This document shows positions 44,631 through 53,265 of a stretch of DNA of 64,000 nucleotides, piece by piece. The stretch spans positions 1-64,000 of the forward strand of contig JAJDCU010000041.1 of assembly GCA_029260655.1 (NCBI GenBank), written 5' to 3'. The DNA is from Phycisphaeraceae bacterium (GTDB lineage: Bacteria; Planctomycetota; Phycisphaerae; Phycisphaerales; Phycisphaeraceae). The stretch's first letter is position 1; each line of letters starts with the position of its first letter. Position numbers and translations under genes: made by a program. The notes beneath the pieces are model-generated. The model searched no databases. It was not told the DNA's origin and was given only the letters and a program-made list of their open reading frames with translations.

Positions 44631-46490
44631 ATGAAGCCCAGGACGATGTTCAGAATCTGCTCCGCAGCCGCGATCACAGCGTGGACACTTGTACTATCGA
44701 CACCCACCCACACATCGGCGGCGGTCACCTACGACACCCGTGTCTTGACCGGCGACCAAGCCCCGGGCAAACCAGCTGGGGTGGTGTTCGACAACCTCCT
44801 AATAAGTCCGCCTGCGCTCAACGCGGCAGGCCAGACCGCGTTCCGCGCTTTCCTCACCGATCCCGACGGGAACAGCATGAGCGGTGTCAGCATCTGGTCA
44901 GAGGGTTCGGGTTCACTTAACCTGGTCGCTCAGACTGGCGACCCCGCCCCGGGGACGGCACCGGGGGTGGTGTACAACAGCCTCGCGCCCCCTGTACTCA
45001 ACACGGCTGGACAGACCGCTTTCCTTGGCTTGCTCGGCGGCACAGGCGTGGACAGCACGAACCGCTTCGGCGTCTGGTCGGAGGGTTCGGGTTCATTGGA
45101 CTTGGTGGCGCGCGAAGGCGACGCCGCGTCGGGCACGGCCCCGGGGGTGATTTACCACCTTCTTGGCTCCCCTGTGCTGAACAATGCCGGTAAGACCGCA
45201 TTCTTTAGCCGCCTCACCGGTCCGGACGTGGACAGCACGAACGACCGCGGATTCTGGTCGGAGGGCTCGGGTTCGCTGGAGCTGATGGCGCGTGTGGGCG
45301 ACTCTGCGCCGGGCACGGAATCGGGTGTGGTATACGGACTTTTCAACAGTTCTATTGTGCTCAATGGGGCCGGGCAGGCCGCTTTCTTTGGCGGCCTCAC
45401 CGGCACGGGCGTGGACAGCACAAATGACCGCGGTGTTTGGTCCGGAGGAACGGATTCGCTGGACTTGATGGCACGTGAGGGCGACGCAGCGCCTGGCACG
45501 GGGGCGGTGTACAGCTTCTTGGACGTCCCTGCACTCAACGGGATGGGGCAGGCTGCTTTCACAAGCTTCCTTGCCGGCCCCGGTGTAGAAGGAACGAACG
45601 ATAGCGGCGTCTGGTCCGGGAAGGCAGGTTCGCTGCAACTGGTCGTCCGCGAAGGTGACGCCGCCCCGGGCACGCAACCGGGGGTGGTGTACGGTGAATT
45701 CGGGCGTACTCGACCCATGATCAACGGGGTTGGGCAGACCGCATTCTGGAGTTCCCTCACCGGCTCGGGCGTAGACGGTTCCAACCATACCGGCATCTGG
45801 TCAGAGGGCGGCGGTTCGCTGGCTCTCGTAGCTCGGCAAGGCGAATCTGCTCCGGGTACGGCGGCCGGGGTCGTCTTCGACGATTTTCAATTCGTGGGGA
45901 ATCCCGTACTCAACGGTGCAGGTCAGACCGCGTTCAAGGTATTCCTCACCGGGCCGGGCATAGACTTCACAAACGACCAGGGCATCTGGGCGACCGACCC
46001 CAATGGTGAACTTACCCTCATTGCCCGCACCGGCGAGCTGTTCGACGTCAACGACGATCCATTGATCGATGACCTGCGCACGATCAGCGGTATTATTCTG
46101 ACCACCGGTTCCGGCGGCGAGGACGGTCGACCCACCAGCTTCAACGACGCCGGCCAACTCGCGTTCCACCTCGAATTCACCGACGGCAGTGAAGGCATCT
46201 TCGTCGCCACCATCGGCCTGACCGGCGACCTCAACGGCGACGGGTTCGTCGGGATCGAGGACCTCGGCAATGTCCTGGGCAACTGGAACGCAAACGTCAC
46301 CCCCGGCGACCCCTTTGCGGGGGACCCGACCGGGGACGGGTTCGTCGGGATCGAAGACCTGAATGTGGTGCTGGGAAACTGGAACGCCGGCACCCCGCCG
46401 CCGCCGACCGATGGGGCCGTCATCCCCGAGCCCGCCTCGCTGATGCTATTCGCTGGCGTCCTGGGCGCTCTCGCTACACGGCGAAGGTAG
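44631..46490 (+). CDS. Secreted NxxGxxAF-repeat protein with dockerin loops and PEP-CTERM
   Basis: A signal peptide (from ATG 44631, MKPRTMFRIC...) leads into about eight tandem repeats of roughly 55 residues. Each has the NxxGxxAF core (LNAAGQTAFRAFL, LNTAGQTAFLGLL, LNNAGKTAFFSRL) and a VWSEGSGSLDL...REGDAAPGT block, the 'choice-of-anchor NxxGxxAF' type. Two EF-hand-like dockerin loops (DLNGDGFVGIEDLGNVLGNW and the following copy) bind calcium in related proteins. The end PEPASLMLF...TRRR is a PEP-CTERM exosortase signal. Likely a surface or matrix protein with repeat-mediated adhesion or structural role. Confidence 0.85.
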   Translation: MKPRTMFRICSAAAITAWTLVLSTPTHTSAAVTYDTRVLTGDQAPGKPAGVVFDNLLISPPALNAAGQTAFRAFLTDPDGNSMSGVSIWSEGSGSLNLVAQTGDPAPGTAPGVVYNSLAPPVLNTAGQTAFLGLLGGTGVDSTNRFGVWSEGSGSLDLVAREGDAASGTAPGVIYHLLGSPVLNNAGKTAFFSRLTGPDVDSTNDRGFWSEGSGSLELMARVGDSAPGTESGVVYGLFNSSIVLNGAGQAAFFGGLTGTGVDSTNDRGVWSGGTDSLDLMAREGDAAPGTGAVYSFLDVPALNGMGQAAFTSFLAGPGVEGTNDSGVWSGKAGSLQLVVREGDAAPGTQPGVVYGEFGRTRPMINGVGQTAFWSSLTGSGVDGSNHTGIWSEGGGSLALVARQGESAPGTAAGVVFDDFQFVGNPVLNGAGQTAFKVFLTGPGIDFTNDQGIWATDPNGELTLIARTGELFDVNDDPLIDDLRTISGIILTTGSGGEDGRPTSFNDAGQLAFHLEFTDGSEGIFVATIGLTGDLNGDGFVGIEDLGNVLGNWNANVTPGDPFAGDPTGDGFVGIEDLNVVLGNWNAGTPPPPTDGAVIPEPASLMLFAGVLGALATRRR

Positions 46491-46574
46491 CACCGCGGGT
46501 GCTTACGTCTGCGGGCCTTGGCGTCCTTATCGAGACGCTATCACCTCTAAGCCGCATAACGGGCACAGATGGCT

Positions 46575-46624
46575 GATTCAAAGGCACAAATTGCTTGACA
46601 GAGGCAACGGCGAGGCAATAATAC
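46575..46624 (+). promoter_or_regulatory. Promoter element 2 of the PEP-CTERM cassette family
   Basis: GATTCAAAGGCACAAATTGC (46575-46594) abuts TTGACA (46595-46600). The -10 is ATAATA (46618-46623, spacer 17) or TAATAC (46619-46624, spacer 18). Confidence 0.7.
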
Positions 46625-46722
46625 AAGCGAGAGCCTGTCGGCATTCCAAAAAGACCTCGTCACGGTCCCTGAAAGCGGGAAAGCCACCTCCGCAGCGTGA
46701 GCCGTGTGCGCCCATCACAGAG

Positions 46723-46803
46723 TTCACGGTCTCTGAGCCAGGCACGCTGGTGATGTCTGAGGGTTTCATGGGCGCTCTCGCCTCGAGGCGTAGGCTTAGT
46801 TGA
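46723..46803 (+). pseudogene. Remnant of a PEP-CTERM tail
   Basis: Encodes EFTVSEPGTLVMSEGFMGAL...RRRLS, aligned with the tails of neighbouring genes (VPEPGTLLLSVGVLGAL...RRK) but without any preceding secreted domain. It lies in the 5' region of the next gene, downstream of promoter element 2. Interpreted as the leftover end of a deleted fourth cassette gene. Confidence 0.7.
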
Positions 46804-46826
46804 ATCGCAGCGGAGGGAAGAAACCG

Positions 46827-48545
46827 ATGGACCTATTTACTTGGACCCAAAGGCAGACATGCCGCGCAGCGGGCGCGGTGTTGCTGGCCTTCCTGTTCAC
46901 GTCCCACGCCAACGCTCAATTCGACACGTCACTGGTCGCCAGCGGGCTGGGCGCGCCGATTTATGCCACGCATGCACCCGGCCGGCCGGGCAGCCTGTTC
47001 ATTGTCGAGCGAGGCGGTGCGATCCGGATTCTGGACAAAGGCACCGGGCTGATCAACCCGACGCCGTTTCTGAATATCCCCGACGTCAACACGTCCGGCG
47101 AGGGCGCGCTGATCGGGCTTGCTTTCCACCCGGACTTCGACACCAACGGCCGGTTCTACGTTAACCTGACCACCGACCCCATGACCGCAGGAGCGGCCTT
47201 GACCAGCCACATCCGCGAGTACACCGTCACGGACCTTCTGGGCAACCCCGATGTCGCCGACCCCACGCCTAAAGAGATCCTGAGTATCGCCCAGCCGCAG
47301 ACCAGCCACAACGGCGGGTGGATCGGTTTCAGCCCCACCGCCGCCGGCAATAACCTCTACATCATGACCGGTGACGGCGGCAGCAGTAACGACCTGGGCC
47401 CCGGCCATACCGCAGGCACCGGCAACGCGCAAGACCTCACCGACAACCTGTTGGGCAAGGTCCTGCGCATCGACATCGATGGCGACGACTTTCTCGCAGA
47501 CCCCGACCGCAACTACGCCATCCCCGTCGACAACCCGTTCGTCGGCGTGAGCGGTGACGACGAGATCTGGTCTTTCGGGCTGCGCAACCCCTTCCGAGCC
47601 AGCTTCGATCGCCAGACCGGCGACCTGTACATCGGAGACGTCGGACAGGGCACACGCGAAGAGATCGACTTCCAACCCGCAAGCAGCACTGGCGGCGAGA
47701 ACTACGGCTGGCGCCTGCGCGAGGGCGACATCGCCACACCCGGCGGCGTGGTCGGCGGCCCTCCACCGCCAGGCAACGTGGACCCGATCTACGACTACCT
47801 CCACGGCAACGAGACCTTCCAGGGCAACTCCGTCACAGGCGGCGTGCTCTACCGCGGGCCCGTGACAGAGCTACAGGGTCAGTACATCTTCGCAGACTTC
47901 GTCACTAACAACATCTGGTCGTTCGACCCCGCCGACCCGGACAACACCATCGCACGCATCAACAGCGACCTCACCCCCAACAACGGCATCATCAACAACA
48001 TCGTTGCATTCTCAGAAGACACCGTCGGCAACCTCTACATCGTCGACATTGGGGGACAGATCTTCCGCGTCGGTCTGCAAGGCGACCTTAACGGCGATGG
48101 GTTCGTCGGGATCCAGGACCTCAACGTGGTCCTGAGCAACTGGAACCAGGGCGTCATCCCCGGCAACATACCAGGCGACCTCGACGACGACGGATTCGTC
48201 GGCATCGAAGACCTCAACGTGGTGTTGGGCGCGTGGAACCAGACGGTCGCGCTCGGCGACGCGATGGCGGGCGATCCTTCCGGCGACGGGTTTGTCGGGA
48301 TCGAAGACCTCAACCTCATCCTGGGCAACTGGAACGCCGGGACGCCGTCGGGCAACCTGCTCTTTGGAGACGTCAACGGCGACGGGTTTGTCGGCATCGA
48401 AGACCTCAATACGGTGCTTGGCAACTGGAACGACGGCACACCGCCACCGACGGAAGCACTTACAAATGTCCCCGAACCGGGGACGCTGCTGCTGTCCGTA
48501 GGTGTCCTGGGTGCTCTCACATCACGGCGAAAGTGGCACCGCTGA
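46827..48545 (+). CDS. Secreted PQQ-type sugar dehydrogenase with four dockerin loops and PEP-CTERM
   Basis: The signal peptide (cleavage near HANAQ) precedes a six-bladed beta-propeller of the soluble aldose sugar dehydrogenase/Hhip-like type. Markers are APGRPGSLFIVERGGAIRIL, GALIGLAFHPDF, LYIMTGDGG, GKVLRIDIDGDDF, WSFGLRNPFRASFDRQTGDL and GENYGWRLREGD. The family oxidises sugars with PQQ. Four dockerin-type loops (GDLNGDGFVGIQDLNVVL and repeats) follow, then PEP-CTERM (VPEPGTLLL...TSRRK). ATG 46827 with GGAGG 10 bases upstream is taken as start. Member of the cassette family. Confidence 0.88.
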   Translation: MDLFTWTQRQTCRAAGAVLLAFLFTSHANAQFDTSLVASGLGAPIYATHAPGRPGSLFIVERGGAIRILDKGTGLINPTPFLNIPDVNTSGEGALIGLAFHPDFDTNGRFYVNLTTDPMTAGAALTSHIREYTVTDLLGNPDVADPTPKEILSIAQPQTSHNGGWIGFSPTAAGNNLYIMTGDGGSSNDLGPGHTAGTGNAQDLTDNLLGKVLRIDIDGDDFLADPDRNYAIPVDNPFVGVSGDDEIWSFGLRNPFRASFDRQTGDLYIGDVGQGTREEIDFQPASSTGGENYGWRLREGDIATPGGVVGGPPPPGNVDPIYDYLHGNETFQGNSVTGGVLYRGPVTELQGQYIFADFVTNNIWSFDPADPDNTIARINSDLTPNNGIINNIVAFSEDTVGNLYIVDIGGQIFRVGLQGDLNGDGFVGIQDLNVVLSNWNQGVIPGNIPGDLDDDGFVGIEDLNVVLGAWNQTVALGDAMAGDPSGDGFVGIEDLNLILGNWNAGTPSGNLLFGDVNGDGFVGIEDLNTVLGNWNDGTPPPTEALTNVPEPGTLLLSVGVLGALTSRRKWHR

Positions 48546-48620
48546 TGCTGACATCCGCGTGCCCCGGCGCCCTTCTCGAGACGCTATCGCCTGAAAGCCG
48601 CATAGCGCAGACGGATAATG

Positions 48621-48668
48621 GATTCGTTAGCACAAAATACTTGACAGAAGTAGGTAGCGGGGTACCCT
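48621..48668 (+). promoter_or_regulatory. Promoter element 3 of the PEP-CTERM cassette family
   Basis: GATTCGTTAGCACAAAATAC (48621-48640) abuts TTGACA (48641-48646), with TACCCT (48663-48668) after a 16-base spacer. Confidence 0.65.
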
Positions 48669-48840
48669 TTTATAAGTCTATTTTTTACACCAGACCATTC
48701 CGGGACGATGAAATATCGACTCAGCGATCCGCCTGGCGGAGGATACGAGGCTTGATGACCGTATCGGCTGTTGGCGAGCGGGCGCACCGCCGGGTGCGTA
48801 TCACACACCGGAAGGCTGGCAGCTGTCAATCGGGAGCAAG

Positions 48841-50223
48841 ATGATGGACAAGCTGCTATCACTACGCGGTTGCGGCTTGCACCGGTTGGTCGTCTCCGCG
48901 GCGATCGCGGTGCTTTTGTACGGGGGAAGTAACAGCGCCACAGCCCAATCCCTCACGTCGTACCATGTGGGCAACAGCCTGACGTGGGACGCCCGGGTAG
49001 GCGATGGTCTGCCGCCGCTCGCCGCGGACGCCGGGCTTCAGCTCACCACGGGCTATCACATCCGTTGCGGCAATTCGCTTGACTATATCACCGCCAACCC
49101 CAATGACACCTGTGTCACCCCCAACAGCTTCGGGTCATATACCGACGCATTCGCCAATCATACGTGGGACGCGATCACCCTCCAGCCGTTCTCTGCAAGC
49201 ACCCCGCGGCAGGAGTACCTGGCGTTCAAAACACTCGTGCAACAGGCGAGGCAGAACCCGGCCAATCTCAATACCCATTTCTACCTGTACGCGAGCTGGC
49301 CCCAAAGGCCCCTGCCGGGTCGGTCTTTCTACGGCGAATGGTACAACCCCGACGCCGTCGACCCGGATGCGGATCTGATACGCAACGCCAACGGGTTCAA
49401 CTGGATATTCGATCAGCTCAAGGCCGACCCCGACTTGCAGGGTGTCCAACTCTCCGTGATCCCCGTGGGCGATGTGCTCGCCGAGTTGGACTTCCGGATA
49501 CGCGCGGGCCTGGTCCCTTCGTTCACGATCGCCAACCCGTTGTACCGGGACGAACTCCACCTGAACAACCTCGCCCGATTCGCCGCCGCGAATACGGTCC
49601 TGGCCACACTCTTCGACCAGGACCCCACGGGCACACCCACCAACAGCGACTTCGATACCAGCCCGTTTCAGCCGGCGCCAATCGAGATCACTCCCGACCT
49701 CGCGACGGCGGTACAGGAGGCCGTGTGGTACGTCGTCGATTCGTATCCACTTAGAGGAGCTGAATCCGGCGACCTCAACCGCGACCGGTTCGTCGGCATC
49801 GAAGACCTCAGCATGGTCCTCTCCAACTGGAACCAAAGCGTCAAACCGCCCGACCCCCTCTTCGGTGACACTAACAACGACGGATTCATCGGCATCGAAG
49901 ACCTCAACAAGGTCCTCTCAAATTGGAACCAAAACGTTACACCGGGTGACGCCTCGACCGGTGACCTCAACAACGACGGGTTCGTCGGCATCGAAGACCT
50001 CAGCTTCATCCTCAGCGAATGGAACCAGCACATCGCGCCGATCGACCCGCTGCCCGGGGACGCCAACGGCGACGGGTTCGTCGGGATCGAAGACCTCAAC
50101 GCCGTGCTGGGCAACTGGAACGCCGGCACCCCGCCGCCGGACGCACTTATGAATGCCCCCGAACCGGGGACGCTGATGCTGTTCGCTGGCGTCCTGGGCG
50201 CCCTCGCTACACGGCGAAGGTAG
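48841..50223 (+). CDS. Secreted SGNH-type hydrolase with four dockerin loops and PEP-CTERM
   Basis: After a signal peptide (about 36 residues) the protein has the SGNH block I in SYHVGNSLTWDAR (Ser in GNSL) and block V DELHLNN (catalytic Asp-x-x-His), with WPQRPLPGRSFYGEW between. Such enzymes deacylate or deacetylate polysaccharides or lipids. The substrate is unknown. Four calcium-binding dockerin loops (GDLNRDRFVGIEDLSMVL, then three more) precede the PEP-CTERM tail PEPGTLMLF...TRRR. ATG 48841 follows GGGAG. Third gene of the cassette family. Confidence 0.85.
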   Translation: MMDKLLSLRGCGLHRLVVSAAIAVLLYGGSNSATAQSLTSYHVGNSLTWDARVGDGLPPLAADAGLQLTTGYHIRCGNSLDYITANPNDTCVTPNSFGSYTDAFANHTWDAITLQPFSASTPRQEYLAFKTLVQQARQNPANLNTHFYLYASWPQRPLPGRSFYGEWYNPDAVDPDADLIRNANGFNWIFDQLKADPDLQGVQLSVIPVGDVLAELDFRIRAGLVPSFTIANPLYRDELHLNNLARFAAANTVLATLFDQDPTGTPTNSDFDTSPFQPAPIEITPDLATAVQEAVWYVVDSYPLRGAESGDLNRDRFVGIEDLSMVLSNWNQSVKPPDPLFGDTNNDGFIGIEDLNKVLSNWNQNVTPGDASTGDLNNDGFVGIEDLSFILSEWNQHIAPIDPLPGDANGDGFVGIEDLNAVLGNWNAGTPPPDALMNAPEPGTLMLFAGVLGALATRRR

Positions 50224-51044
50224 CACCCAAGAGCGAGAGGCTGGCAATACCGTGGACCAATGGCCATTCCCGGTCCACCGCCACCCCCGGTCCCCCGCCC
50301 CTATCTTCAAAATCTGAGGAATCTGAGGAAACTTCTCAAATAATATCTCTTATAGGCCGCCGGCGCGCGCACGGACGCGGGCTTGGAGCCCTATATGGAG
50401 GGCGTGTTTTTTTCGGTGTCGTGGGCCTTGAAAACCTGCTTCACCGTGGAGGACACAGAGAAAACAGAGCATGTGAAACAGGGATGAACGCAGATGAAGC
50501 ATGGCTCCCGATGAACACCGACCAGCGGTGACCGGGCGGACACAGAAAATAATGTCTAGTGGATGTAAATTATTGATAAAAAAATACTTAAGAGCTATCT
50601 GGGTTTTTCAGGCACGTCCTACCCCCGAGAGTGGACATTGATCCAAGTGCCTGTCAGACAATTACTTGTAAGTATTCGTTGGCCCGCCTGGGGGGGGAGG
50701 GGCGGACACGGACAGGGCGGACGGGTTGGTTCGATTCCCTCTCGAAAGACCGAATCCTGCGATACCTGCTTTTCTGGGCTTCCAACGCCGCTCTGCGGTC
50801 CATCTGTGACGTCTGTGCGGGTTGGTCAATCGAGCAGACGGCAAAACCCGCTGATCGATTTAACCGGGGTGATGATTCGAGCCGGTCATGACGAAGACAC
50901 CACTGCCGAGGACTCGGGCTTGGCCCGGACGGCTAAAAAGATTGGCGGAAGACCCAGGGACGGTTCAACGGAAGATCATGCCCGGTGTAGGGCGTAAAGA
51001 CTCCGTTAGACCTGACCAGGAGCCGCCTGTGGAGGACCGGAGAA
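50224..51044. other. 821-base non-coding gap before flagellin 1
   Basis: No credible gene. It holds a degenerate copy (50482-50498) of a repeat whose complement is at 471-487, an AT-rich stretch (50550-50610), and the ribosome binding site GGAGGACCGGAGAA of the flagellin. No convincing sigma-28 promoter was found. Confidence 0.5.
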
Positions 51045-52568
51045 ATGAGTCGCATCAACACCAACGTCAACTCGCTGATCGCCCAACGTATTCTGGGGCA
51101 GCAAAACGCAAGCCTGAACAAGTCGCTGGAGCGGCTGAGCACGGGCTTTCGGATCAACCGCGGCAGCGATGACCCGGCTGGCTTGATTGCCTCTGAAAAG
51201 CTGCGGTCTGAGAAGGCTACCCTAGCGGCGGCGATCGGCAATGCCGAGCGTGCCGAGCAGGTTGTCAATGTTGCTGAAGGCGGCCTCCAGGAAGTCCAGA
51301 ACCTGCTTCTGGAAGTCCAGAGCCTGGTTACCGCGTCGGCCAACGACGCCGGGCTGAGCGTTGAAGAGCGCAACGCCAACCAGACCCAGATCGACCAGAT
51401 CCTTCAGACCGTGGACCGGATCGCCTCGACCACCAGTTTCCAGGGCACCAAGCTGCTCAATGGGTCGTTTGACTTCCAGACCAGCGCCCAGGCCACCACG
51501 GTCCTGGATCTGCAGGTCGATGGGGCGAAGTTCACCGACGGCACGAACACCGTGGTGCAGGTCCTGGTTACCCAGTCCGCCCAACACGGTGCGGCCTTCC
51601 TGTCGACCGGTGGGGCACTGGACCTTGACAACAACGCCGCCTCAAGGCTGACCTTTGATGTCGCCGGGGCGTTGGGCTCACGTGAGTTCAGCTTCGCCTC
51701 CGGCGCTACTGCGGCTCAGATCGTCACCGCCGTCAACACCTTTAAGGGCTCGACCGGCGTGTCCGCTGCCACCCAGGGCACGGGCGTCATGCTCAAGAGC
51801 ACCGATTTCGGCTCCGACCAGTTCGTATCCGTCACCGTCGACTCGGCCCCGGGCCTGTTGACGACCACCGGCGTGTACTTCGTCTCGTCCGTGGATGAGG
51901 GCACCGTCTCGACGATCGCAGCCAACCGCACCACCTTCGCGGCCGCCCTCGGCGAGATCCGGGACATCGGCCAGGACGTGGCGGCCACCATCAACGGCAA
52001 CACCGCTGCGGGTAAGGGCCTGAACCTCTCGGTCAACACCGACGGGCTCAACGCCAACATCCTGCTGAACTCGGGCGCCGCCCAGGCGATCGCCAGTATC
52101 AACGCCTTTACCATCACAGGCGGCGGCGCAGAGTTTAATATCGGACCCCGCGTCGATATCGCCAACCAGGTACGCCTGGGCATCGGGAACATCGCCTCGC
52201 GAAATCTCGGTGGGACCTACGTCAGCGGTGTGTCCTATAACCTCGACGACCTGGGCTCGGGCAAGCTGTTCGACCTGGACGACGGGGACCTGAACCTCAG
52301 CCAGGACATCATCAACAGCGCGATCGACCATGTTTCAAGCCTCCGAGGCAGGCTGGGCTCGTTCCAGAAGAACGTGGTCGGATCGACCATCAACAGCCTG
52401 AACATCGCGCTGGAAAACATCAGCGCCGCGGAAAGTGCGATCCGAGACACGGACTTCGCCAACGAAACCGCCGAGCTGACACGATCACAGATCCTCGTCG
52501 CCGCGGCGACCAACACCCTGGCGATCGCCAACAGCCAGCCGCAGAATGTGCTGGGTCTGATCGGGTAA
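51045..52568 (+). CDS. Flagellin (paralogue 1)
   Basis: 507 residues. The N-terminal D0/D1 region MSRINTNVNSLIAQRIL, LNKSLERLSTGFRINRGSDD and AEGGLQEVQNLLLEVQSL and the C-terminal AIRDTDFANETAELTRSQIL...QPQNVLGLI are the conserved flagellin coiled-coil domains that polymerise into the filament. The central 250 residues (about 150-400) are a large variable surface domain that is threonine-, alanine- and glycine-rich. SD GGAGG is present before ATG 51045. A terminator follows. Confidence 0.95.
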   Translation: MSRINTNVNSLIAQRILGQQNASLNKSLERLSTGFRINRGSDDPAGLIASEKLRSEKATLAAAIGNAERAEQVVNVAEGGLQEVQNLLLEVQSLVTASANDAGLSVEERNANQTQIDQILQTVDRIASTTSFQGTKLLNGSFDFQTSAQATTVLDLQVDGAKFTDGTNTVVQVLVTQSAQHGAAFLSTGGALDLDNNAASRLTFDVAGALGSREFSFASGATAAQIVTAVNTFKGSTGVSAATQGTGVMLKSTDFGSDQFVSVTVDSAPGLLTTTGVYFVSSVDEGTVSTIAANRTTFAAALGEIRDIGQDVAATINGNTAAGKGLNLSVNTDGLNANILLNSGAAQAIASINAFTITGGGAEFNIGPRVDIANQVRLGIGNIASRNLGGTYVSGVSYNLDDLGSGKLFDLDDGDLNLSQDIINSAIDHVSSLRGRLGSFQKNVVGSTINSLNIALENISAAESAIRDTDFANETAELTRSQILVAAATNTLAIANSQPQNVLGLIG

Positions 52569-52604
52569 ACCTCGGACTAAAGTCCGTATAACCAAACCTC
52601 ACAC

Positions 52605-52634
52605 ACGGCGGTCCTATCAAGGGCCGCCGTTTTT
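52605..52634 (+). terminator. Terminator of flagellin 1
   Basis: Stem with arms ACGGCGG-CC (52605-52614) and GG-CCGCCGT (52621-52630), one unpaired base each side, loop TATCAA. The T tract is 52630-52634. Confidence 0.8.
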
Positions 52635-52639
52635 CTTGC

Positions 52640-53265
52640 GCATGGCCGCGTGTCCCAGACGTGTCGTCGCGCCCACGGTGGCCCGGCGCGCCCTTTCCGC
52701 CGAATAATCCGTCACTTTTTTTGTTATCAGATCGGTCGCCTTCGCGCCTGGTGTCTGAGATTATCGGCGGGCCGATTATTCCGTCTGGGTCGACCTTAAG
52801 CCCGGTTAGGGTTGTGACGATCAAGCCGGTTGCATGGCGGGCACATTCGCCCGTCCGTTGAAAGCAACCGGAGCCCGTGATGAACATCTGTTCCGATAAG
52901 ACCAAAGTTGTTGCCCGGTGGCGAAAGCCGCTTCGGGCCGCCGACCTTGGTCATGCATCGGGACGTGACGCCGGGCCAAGGTGGGCCGAAAACGACACGC
53001 CCCTTAACACCGCGGGTGGACGACCTCCCCCGCCCAGCTCCCACACTCCACGGATGGAGAAAGGAGCCCCGACATGAGCGGATGACAATCAAGCCAACTA
53101 TGAACAGTCAAGACAAAAGCAGTAACCAAACCGGGTGGCCCGTAGTCACCCACGTTTAGAAAAAGCATCACATCGGATCGGAGATCTGTGGACCTTAACT
53201 AGGCAGGAGCCTGGCGCCCCGCGGGGCGAATCACAGAACCGCGTGTTTCACGGAGGATCGACACC
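52640..53265. other. 626-base non-coding gap between the flagellins
   Basis: No credible gene. Contains CCGATAA (52893-52899), similar to a sigma-28 -10 core but without a -35. Also contains GCGGGCCGAT-type short inverted repeats near 52760-52780. Confidence 0.45.

Noticed and set aside
44496-48640. Sigma-54 promoter interpretation of the PEP-CTERM elements (GGCAC...TTGC)
   Set aside because: GGCAC and TTGC are 3 bases apart instead of the 5 needed for -24/-12 elements, and the -35 TTGACA reading fits better.
50700-50760. tRNA-like GGTTCGATTCC stretch
   Set aside because: No acceptor or anticodon stem can be formed around it.
52860-53000. Sigma-28 promoter for flagellin 2 at CCGATAA
   Set aside because: No TAAA-like -35 at the proper distance, and it lies about 370 bases from the gene.
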